A stretch of DNA of 64,000 nucleotides from Mesostigma viride. Taxonomy: Eukaryota > Streptophyta > Mesostigmatophyceae > Mesostigmatales > Mesostigmataceae. The stretch covers positions 2,273,269 to 2,337,268 of the forward strand of contig RPFO01000246.1 of the NCBI GenBank assembly GCA_009746045.1. Direction: 5' to 3'. Below the pieces are notes generated by a model. It was not told the origin of the DNA, made no database searches, and worked only from the letters and a program-made list of their open reading frames with translations. The stretch's first letter is position 1, and the number at the start of each line of letters is the position of its first letter. The position numbers and the translations under genes are program-made. This document shows positions 56,116-64,000 of the stretch, piece by piece.

Positions 56116-56179
56116 TCTACCTGGAGATAGCCACCGGCTCCCGCGGCCTTCGCGTCTTTCCTCTCAGACAACTACCCTA
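56116..56179 (+). CDS. Possible terminal exon
   Basis: After a strong acceptor (CTCCATGCAG) the frame reads VYLEIATGSRGLRVFPLRQL then P and a stop at 56,177-56,179. It may be the alternative last exon of the 51,770 gene or belong to another transcript. The phase needed (0) is not offered by the best donor I see near 54,108, which would instead use the longer frame ending at 56,377. Confidence 0.3.
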
Positions 56180-56499
56180 GTCCTTCCACGGCGTTGGATC
56201 GCCATGCGTCCAGGCATAGTGTCTCACTTCACGTACAAAGTGCGTCGCCGACGTTTGGCCACGTGCCCACGTCGGCAGATGCAGAAATGGCCCGCCAAGT
56301 TAGAAGCGATGACAGAGCAGTTTACGCTTTTTGAGACAAGAAGACAAATATTTGTATTTCTCACGTACGTAGGATGACATGGCTCTAGATCTAGGCAAGA
56401 TTACAGCAGCGAACTGGTGCGAACGAAAGAAACTGGCATGCTGCCACCCTGGCTTTCTGCACACAGGAAAAGAAAACCTGGCCAATGGCAGAATGCCTC

Positions 56500-56815
56500 T
56501 GATTGCTACTCGCCTTTACTTCAATACATGTAATATTGCTACTCGCCTTTAATGCTACTCGCCTTAATTTCAATATATATAATATTGCTACTCGCCTTTA
56601 TTGCTACTCGCCTTTAATACAATAAATACAATATATATAATATTGCTACTCGCCTTTATTGCTACTCGCCTTTATTTCAATACATATAACATTGCTACTC
56701 GCCTTTATTGCAACTCACCTTTATTTCAATATATATAATATTGCTACTCGCCTTTATTGCTACTCACCTTTATTTCAATATATATAATATTGCTACTCAC
56801 CTTTATTTCAATCTA
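56500..56815. repeat. ~30-45-bp AT-rich tandem repeat
   Basis: About 8 to 10 irregular units of ATTGCTACTCGCCTTTATTT followed by CAATATATATAAT, with length changes between copies. Confidence 0.85.
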
Positions 56816-56939
56816 TCTACAAGCCTGGCACTGTCATACATCAAGCATGTGCAGCCTGCCTTGTTCCTGATACAGCACACCAACACTTATCTCATGCATT
56901 CCAGTTAGATAATGCGGAGGCAATCTTTCCTCCACTCAC

Positions 56940-57005
56940 AACTGTAAGTTGGTACGGCAGCAAGTCTAAACCTGTCCACCACGCGGCAAAAGCAGGTGCC
57001 CAGAC
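56940..57005 (-). CDS. Possible extra C-terminal exon of the DUF4349 gene
   Basis: Phase-0 exon between CAG and GTGAGT on the minus strand, coding VWAPAFAAWWTGLDLLPYQL then TV. It is moderately hydrophobic, where DUF4349 proteins usually have a membrane segment. No family support. Confidence 0.3.
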
Positions 57006-57245
57006 CTGTCCTTTGGTCGGGCGCGCAAGCAACTTTTGAGAATGTGACAAGCAGACAGCACACATGCCACCACAATGGCTGGAATATTCCACAGGGTGCA
57101 TGGATTCACCCAGCTCTACTCTGCATTAATTAATTAATTAGAAACATAACTCCGTTGCTTTTCTTTTTTTACTCTGCATGATCCACCTATAGTATGGAAC
57201 ATGGAACCAGGATGCCCAGAAGAGGCATCCTTGCTGAGAACACAC

Positions 57246-60200
57246 CAGGGCGAAGAAGGAGTCTTGCAGAGCGCGCAACGCGTTGCGGATGCTGCGGACG
57301 AGGCGGGGCGGCTGTGGGGGCGGCTTCCACGGCGGCTGTGGATCCGTGTGCTCGTTCATGTCCACCGAGATCTGGCCGCGCACCGGGAACATGGACAGAT
57401 TCACACACCAGGAAATGGAGAGGAGAACCGAGACCCACACAAACGCAGGGAAATACGATCACAGACAAAAATCAGGAAAAAGGTAACAGGGGCGTGGCAG
57501 GGGTAGAGTTGAGAAAGCTATGGGGTGCAGGCACCGGTGCTTAAGGGTAAACTAATGATGGCTACGCCGTGATTCAGATTCGGCGGCAGCCGGCAGCAGA
57601 CCTTGCTGGACTGTTACTCACGAAGGCAAGCACACCATCCCCTGCCCCTGCAGCCGTGATGTGCAGAAATGGCATGCCCACGGGAGTGGGTGGCGGAACA
57701 GTTGATGGATATATCAATGTGGAGCGTATGACCAACCTTCTGGGTGTGGGCATGATTTTACCAGAGCGTGTGCTGGAGTCCAAACTTCCAAAGAATCTAA
57801 CCTAACCTATGATAGGAAAAGGGACAGCCAAGAATCTTTTAGGGACAGCCAAGAACCTCCTCCAAGCCATGCAAGGATGCGCCAAGAATCTCCTCCAAGC
57901 CATGCAAGGATGCACTAATTCCGGCTGCAACCTATAAGCTTGCTGGCTTCAACCAATAATAAGCTTTTCTACCACTGAATGCTTCCCTGGAACTACCGTC
58001 CATGCAACTTAACAACACCTCCACACGCATCCATACAGTGAGGTTCGACAGGGCTGGCAGTAACGGCCGGGGACGGGACAGGGATGGCCGCATGGTCCAC
58101 GGCGGGTCGTACCGTGGACATCGACGAGAAGGTGGTGAAGTACTTCGCGCGGCTTTTCTGGGCCTCCATGTCGCTGGTGATGCGGGTGAGCTCGCGCTGG
58201 ACCTGCAAGTTCCGGCCACACGCGTCAGGAAAGCCCAAACAACACGCTAGTGGCATGGTGAGGGCATTTTGGAGGGGCGGTGAGGGCATTAGAAGGGTAG
58301 AAGGCTTTTGGGGAGCGGGGAGTGCTTTTGGGAGGCTGCAAGTCATTGTGGTTCTGGGAAAAAAAAAGGCCTTGCAGAGTCTCTACTACACCAAGCAGCT
58401 AACTAGCGCCAACAAGTTATGAATTAACCCATTACTATGCTCATCAACCAGCCCCCTAAATTAACCCCTAAATGGTCTGGCTGCCGATTTTCCATGAAAA
58501 AAGAGTCACAGCCCATGCAGCGGCCCCTTTCCGGGCGACCAAATGCCGCGAAAACTATTGAGAATTAGGAAACGTTTAGCTGAGAAGATCGAAAGTTTAT
58601 AATTTTCCTCACAGCATGGTACTAGGGTTTGCATACTTCTCACAAAGTTATAGAGGTGTTCTGGCCGGTCAAAGTACAAGGGGTCAGGGTACTTTTTCAC
58701 GTACAACGTGCATTACGGAAAACGATGACCTGGCCATGGCGGCTTGCACCCACGCATGGATTTGACGCTTGCGCTCAACTTTTCTGGCAAAACTTATAAT
58801 AGATTTTATATAAAGATCATATAGGCCAATTTTTGGTTCGCGGGAACGCCATTTGAAAGGTGTCGGCAAAGCTCATGCTGGGAAAAACTGTGATAGGGCC
58901 GGACGATAGAAACGTTCACAGCAATACTTTCCGGCGTATTTCAAGGGCTAAATCGGTTTATTTGTACTTGTTATGATGCATCGTAGCCGTAAACGTGCAA
59001 GGGTGGCCAGAAAATCGCTGAATCGAGCGACCATGCTGCACAACTTTGGTGTGCAGCAAGGCGCCAAGGCGCCATTTTGCGGCCACCGCCTGGGCCAGGG
59101 TAATTCCAGCCATGCCAGGTAAAGCTGAGGCGTCGTTTTCCTATCGATGTATGACGTTTATTAATACGTTCTAGCTTGTGTAGCACATTCTTCATTATTC
59201 ATGCTCTTTCTTGACCATGGCCTGGCCTCTTCCTAAAACACCATTATTAGATGCTTCCCTCAGCCAGTTGACCTGCCATAGTGTGATGGTGCTAAGTTTT
59301 AGAGGCTGTATGGGTTTGAATACCTCCATATACGTTTGTTATACATGTCCCATACACATATTGCATGAGTGCGAGGCAGCTGGCTGGTCTCTGTGGCATC
59401 ATCAAGCATGTAACTGGTGAGTCAAAGCTTCCCATTGTCAGCATGTGCCGCACAAGCCATCACTAGTTTGTTGGTGGTTGCCTCCTAGAATGCGTGCCTT
59501 GCGTAGGGTATCCGTACCGCGTTACCTACGTGCACGGACAAGGTGGCACCTGCACATAGGTGCCATGCAAGGGCAGTGTGATGATGCAGTTATGTTTCCC
59601 CATCATTGTGGAAGGGAAATGTATTGTTTGGCATGGTTGGTGGCCATATTGGTAGGTAGTATGCCCACCCCTGTACCCCCTTGGTTGCTTTTTACCAACC
59701 TTACCCATTTAGGCTGCACTGGGTGTAACTGCTGGTATACCCAACCAAATGACGACCCCAATGGCTCAAACTGTTCAGCAACTATTTGTTTATCATCCCT
59801 CAAGTTGTAGGTGCCTAGGTCTTATTACACAATTCAAAATGCACAATCTACAAAGAATGAACACATGCGTCTTGACTTTAACGGTAGTTTTCTATGGTCT
59901 ACCCTGCAGATGTGTGGGCTTGTGACAGCTGACCCCGAAGGGCAACTCATGTACATGCTTGACCCCCAAGGGCAGCCCTTGGATGCTGGTAGGTTCGTTG
60001 TCGGGTGGTTTACAAAATAGTGATATCTACAGCCGATGTATCCGCAGTATTTCTGCCCATCTGGGGGTTAAAAACAACCTGGCATCCTATTGTGATATGA
60101 CCCAGCATTGTGTAGCCTGAGTGCTTGCGATCTGTAAGTCGCCGCACACTTCGATGCGTTTTAAGATAAGCAGCATCCAGACATATCACATCGGTCGCCT

Positions 60201-63200
60201 CCATGGCAAGCTTGCAGGCGATCTATATTTGGCCACAGCTACATATTCTGGCACGCTTGCACCTGAACTATACATAGATAGCAGCACACACATATACAGG
60301 CATGTGTGCACCTGAACTATACATAGATAGCAGCACACACATATACAGGCATGTGTGCACCTGAACTATACATAGTCACAGCTACATAGAGTGCCGTGCC
60401 GTGTGGCGGCGGGGACCAACCTCGAGGATGTCGCGCACCGCGTTGGCGTGGCTCATCAGCTTCTGCAGCTGGTTGCGCACCGCCTGAGTAACACGGGCGG
60501 CAAAAAGGGGCACATTATACGGCCCACAAGTGCGGACAGGCACGGGTAAACGAGTATGTCAAGGGGCAGCCAGCCAGGAACACCAGACGACGACTTCGCA
60601 CGGCAAGTTGGCAACCCCTAGTTGACAAGGGAGAGAGTCATGGCACTAGAATGAACAGGACCAACGGGATCGATCTGTCGGGAAAACAAAACCTTGGAAC
60701 CTGGTTGCGCGGTGTAAGATATCCCTGACCCTCCCTGGCACGGCACGGGTCGCAGACAGCGCCACGTGGAGGCCCTGTGCCTCGAGGCATCGCATGCGGC
60801 TGTGATCAGGTAGCTCCTCGAGGCATCGCATGCAGCTGTGATCCGGTGGCTCCTTGCCGGGGCGAAGATGCACCCGCGATTGCTCTTTCCTACTTGGTAT
60901 GCAACACGCGAGGCTTGCAGCCACCAGCGAGAGGGTCAGGATGCAGCCACCGGTGGCCCGCCTGCTGTTGGCGGTACCGGCGCGCGGGCGGCCAGCGCAG
61001 GACATGCCCACCCAGTCCACTAGTCGGGCATGTGCTCAGGTGCATTCTGTGTGGCCAGGCACTTCTTGTACCACTAGACCTCACGGACGCGACATCTTGC
61101 AGCGGTCAAATGGCCTGCCCCGTCAGCACTGCAACCGTACCATGCGATAGCCCGATAGCCACCCTAACTACATGGACAGGGGCATCGCTGGCCTCCCAAA
61201 ACTGTGGGTGCACGCCCGTATACTCCACGGCAGGCGCACCCCCGAAGATCTACGGCAGGCGCACACCCGAAGATCTACGGCAGGCGCACACCCGTAGCAT
61301 GTCTGCACATTCGTAGATCTACGGCAGATGGACCACGGGCAACTTCTGCTGGATAGCACAGGTGACATCCCCACTCCCACCAAGTTTCAGTTCTTTAGCT
61401 GGCAGGGGGATGCCTCCCCTGCCTGCGGGCCACGGCATCTCAACTCGGCTGCTTGTCCGTGCTCCCACGAGCCCACCTCCCTCTCCTGCCACTCCCTCAC
61501 GGGTTCTCGTCCAAGTTGCTAACAATAGTGGCAAGCTTGTCGCCCCACCTCTCACCTGCCGCTAGCCCTCTTACCTGCCGCTCGCCCTCTCACCTGCCAC
61601 TCCCCTGAGTCCCCTCTTACCTGCCGCTCGCCCTCTTAACTGCCGCTCGCCCTCTAACCTGCCGCTAGCGCTCTTACCTGCCACTAGCGCTCTTACCTGC
61701 CGCTCGCCCTCTAACCTGCCGCTAGCGCTCTTACCTGCCGCTAGCGCACTTACGTGACGGCCCCCACATATTTGGTCCCTGCCATATTCTGCCTCTCGCA
61801 TGTGCCCCCCCCCCCCCCCCCCCCCCCCTCTCGCAAACTCCGCTGCCCCTCACCTCCAGGTTTGCCGCACGCGCGCTGACGTCCAGAAACTGCTCCGTGA
61901 CATCCTGCCCCGTCACCTCCTCGCGCCCCACCCAGACCGCGTGGCGGCGCAGCGTGCGCATGCCCTCCTCAAACTTGGCTGCGGTGTGGCAGGCAGGGGC
62001 ACGGGCAGGGGCACCCGTCAAAGCATGCACGCATACGCGCACAGCAACACTTACGCCCACGTGCACACACAATTACGCCATGATTTAGCGACATGCGCGC
62101 ACTAAATATGAACGCAATGCATGCAAGTAGTCCCGCGAACCCAGGGGCGAGTTGAGCCCACTGGGTGCTATTGGCAGGTGATCCGCCCAACAGAGAGACG
62201 GGCGTGCACCCGCTGCATGCCAAATGTGCTGCACGCGTGCAACACAAACAGAGACTCTTTCACAGACATTGACCAGAACGACTCGGTAGCGCTGCTAGTA
62301 CGAAACCATGAGCGCTGGCCCGATCCCTGGATACTTGCAAGGCATGTGCTGCCTGCGGTCACACTTCACCTAGCACCGCAGGGCATCACCGCTGCACTCA
62401 GGCTACACCCCAGGAAGGCACTTTGCCCACTCCACCCCTGCTGCTTCACACAGCAGCAAACTCCTCCGATCGGAACACTGCCCGGCCACAATGAACTTGA
62501 TGAGGAACGACGCGCACCAGCAGGCACGCGCACGGTCAGCTGCACAAACGTGATGGCGCCGCCACTGCCCTCCGGCACCGGTTTGGGTGGCTTTGGGATG
62601 CCATTGGGCCACACGCGCCCGTCCGGCCCGATGCGCGGCGGCTCGTAGATGACGACCGAGGGGTCCCTGCCGTGCGCCTGGCTGCTCTCCACCCAGCCAC
62701 CCAGTTGTTCGATCTGAGGCCGGAGGGGTGGGGCGATCAGGGTGCCCGGCGAATTTTCGTTGCGCAGTGGAATGGCGGAGAATCAGCCACGTGGTGAGGG
62801 CGAGGGATGCAGCGCGTGACGGGCATTAGTAACGAAGGAGAGTGACAAAGGTAGAGGGAACGAAAACATTGCAAGAGTGACGGCCCACAGGGTACGCTTC
62901 CTGTCACGTGGTTTTCTTGGCATCCCAGCCAGTTTCATTCCGCTTGCGACCGCACCATCACACATGGGACCACTTGGACGGCAGCATGGGACGCACGTGC
63001 TGGCACGTGACAGCGAGAGACAAGAGACCGTGTGGTCCATGCGTGTGTGGCAGGTGCTTGCGTGCGGCCACCGCTGCCAGCATACACCCTGCCCGGGACG
63101 TTCCTGACAGTGGGGTTACATTCCCGACGTGCAAAATTTTGCATTGTACATCTGCCCTGCGCCAGCAAGATGACAGCGCGCAAATCCATTACGGCCGATG

Positions 63201-63277
63201 TTTTGGCAATTCAGCTTTCCCCTAGTGGTAACGTACGCACCTCTGCAATCGCCAGATCGCGCTCTTGCGAGACATTC
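57246..63277 (-). CDS. DUF4349 domain protein, 5' and 3' incomplete
   Basis: Six exons join in phase: 63,277-63,241, 62,713-62,518, 61,978-61,854, 60,483-60,421, 58,202-58,113 and 57,371-57,246, about 212 residues. The order of motifs matches DUF4349: a helix ending EIEQLGGWVESSQ (GGYVESS in the family); FVQLTVRVPAAKFEEGMRTL (LTLRVPA..F...L); GREEVTGQDVTEQFLDVSAR then AANLE (SQDVTEQYVDLEARLRNL); NQLQKLMSHANAVRDILEVQ then RELTRITSDMEAQ (VERELARVRGEIE); and MSTISVDMNE (STITVTL). After the domain, NALRALQDSFFAL begins the linker to the usual C-terminal membrane segment, which I could not place with confidence. A roughly 35-residue Pro/Gly loop (IYEPPRIGPDGRVWPNGIPK region) is inserted before the LTVRVPA strand. 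Function of the family is unknown; most members are bacterial. N-terminal exons lie beyond or within the satellite at 63.3-64 kb. Confidence 0.7.
58461..60071. mobile_element. piggyBac-like element, copy 2, inverted
   Basis: TTAACCCCTAAATGG at the left and CCATCTGGGGGTTAA at the right, 1,611 bp. It is the inverted, diverged homologue of 30,526-32,232 along its whole length. It lies inside the intron between DUF4349 exons at 58,202 and 60,421. No intact transposase. Two open frames at the right end (about 59,445-60,020) have recognisable counterparts in copy 1 but match no family I know. Confidence 0.7.
60230..60385. repeat. ~55-bp tandem repeat, 2-3 copies
   Basis: GCACCTGAACTATACATAGA then TAGCAGCACACACATATACA then GGCATGTGT repeats just before the 60,421 exon, in the DUF4349 intron. 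Confidence 0.85.
60484..61853 (-). other. DUF4349 intron 3, with short repeats
   Basis: Contains a ~30-bp CCTCGAGGCATCGCATGC duplication (60,779 and 60,817), a CGCACACCCGAAGATCTACGG repeat (61,240-61,330), a CTTACCTGCCGCTAGCGCTC repeat (61,555-61,750) and a 26-bp C run (61,804-61,829). No exon seen. Confidence 0.6.
61979..62517 (-). other. DUF4349 intron 2
   Basis: No repeat or extra exon recognised. The donor on the minus strand is CTG|GTGCGC at 62,517; an earlier ACC|GTGCGC is possible but breaks phase. Confidence 0.55.
62714..63240 (-). other. DUF4349 intron 1
   Basis: Donor GTGCGT at 63,240, acceptor CTCAG at 62,714. Nothing else recognised. Confidence 0.5.
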
Positions 63278-63299
63278 CTGTTGGGCACGTTTGGCACAT

Positions 63300-64000
63300 T
63301 GATGGATGGGTGGGTGGGTGGGTGGGTGATTGCGTTCAGGCAGACAGTCAGATGGATCAACTAGTTGGCATGCCAAGGCATCGAGATAGGTGACATAGGT
63401 AGGTAGGTAGGTAGGTAGGTAGGTAGGTAGGTAGGTAGGTAGGTAGGTAGGTAGGTAGGTAGGTAGGTAGGTAGGTAGGTAGGTAGGTAGGTAGGTGGGT
63501 GGGTGGGTGGGTGGGTGGGTGGGTGGGTGGGTGGGTGGGTGGGTGGGTGGGTGGGTGGGTGGGTGGGTGGGTGGGTGGGTGGGTGGGTGGGTGGGTGGGT
63601 GGGTGGGTGGGTGGGTGGTGGGTGGGTGGGTGGGTGGGTGGGTGGGTGGGTGGGTGGGTGGGTGGGTGGGTGGGTGGGTGGGTGGGTGGGTGGGTGGGTG
63701 GGTGGGTGGGTGGGTGGGTGGGTGGGTGGGTGGGTGGGCGGGTGGGTGGGTGGGTGGGTGGGTGGGCGGGTGGGTGGGTGGGTGGGTGGGAGAGTGGGTG
63801 GGTGATTTGCGTTCAGGCAGACGGTCAGATGGATCAACTAGTTGGCATGCCAAGGCATCGAGATAGGTGATATAGGCAGGTAGGTAAGTAGGTAGGTAGG
63901 TAGGTAGGTAGGTAGGTAGGTAGGTAGGTAGGTAGGTAGGTAGGTAGGTAGGTAGGTAGGTAGGTAGGTAGGTAGGTAGGTAGGTGGGTGGGTGGGTGGG
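63300..64000. repeat. AGGT/GGGT satellite with ~475-bp higher-order unit
   Basis: A ~70-bp unique block (TTCAGGCAGAC through AACTAGTTGGCATGCCAAGG to GAGATAGGTGA) at 63,329-63,393 is followed by (AGGT)n to 63,493 and (GGGT)n to about 63,800. The block then repeats at 63,805-63,875, followed again by (AGGT)n and the start of (GGGT)n at the window end. Confidence 0.9.

Noticed and set aside
63116-63853. Pro-Thr-His repeat proteins and their Gly-Trp-Val counterparts
   Set aside because: Readings of GGGT/AGGT satellite in all frames, not genes.

Overview
This is eukaryotic nuclear DNA, most likely from a microalga. A chlorophyte-type green alga is my best guess, but no single marker proves it. 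The evidence is GC-rich, Ala/Gly/Ser-rich proteins split by GT-AG introns, very heavy micro- and minisatellite content, and a mix of L1-like, Penelope-like and piggyBac-like transposon remains. I saw no operons, no ribosome binding sites, no rRNA and no convincing tRNA.

Layout. 1-2,038 holds satellites and a 43-bp palindromic array upstream of gene 1. Gene 1 (2,039-10,550, +, 5' end missing) is a roughly 1,830-residue low-complexity nuclear protein with a histone fold of the bromodomain-associated (TAF3/TAF8/SPT7) type. 11-35 kb is a gene-poor transposon graveyard. It contains a reverse-transcriptase fragment and a GIY-YIG fragment, an L1-ORF1-like retroposon family with several 3'-anchored truncated copies, a 2.3-kb AAGT microsatellite, a tandem pair of 1.08-kb LTR-like units with a piggyBac-like element inside one of them, and a LINE RT C-terminal remnant hit by a small SINE-like insertion. 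36.1-50.95 kb (-) is a 13-exon gene for a tail-anchored coiled-coil protein of golgin-84 type; all 13 exons join in phase. Facing it across about 815 bp is a gene of unknown function (51,770 to about 54,252, +). 56.9-63.3 kb (-) is an intron-rich gene with a DUF4349 domain, open at its 5' end. The window closes in AGGT/GGGT satellite DNA.

Most unusual points. (1) The membrane-anchor codons of the golgin-like gene have expanded as a 33-bp minisatellite into a long in-frame hydrophobic tail. (2) Two introns of that gene begin with minisatellites whose unit is the preceding exon end plus its splice donor, giving ladders of about 10 and 5 donor copies. (3) The L1-ORF1-like family has no reverse-transcriptase ORF. 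It ends in a C(UUCG)G hairpin and a TTAA-repeat tail, one copy of which runs into the giant AAGT array. (4) A 43-bp spaced palindrome array lies upstream of gene 1.

The genes do not form an obvious pathway: one is probably nuclear or transcriptional, one Golgi membrane, one unknown, and one a probable membrane protein with a mainly bacterial domain. Exon models were made by eye from frame, phase and splice consensus. No alignment or expression data were available.
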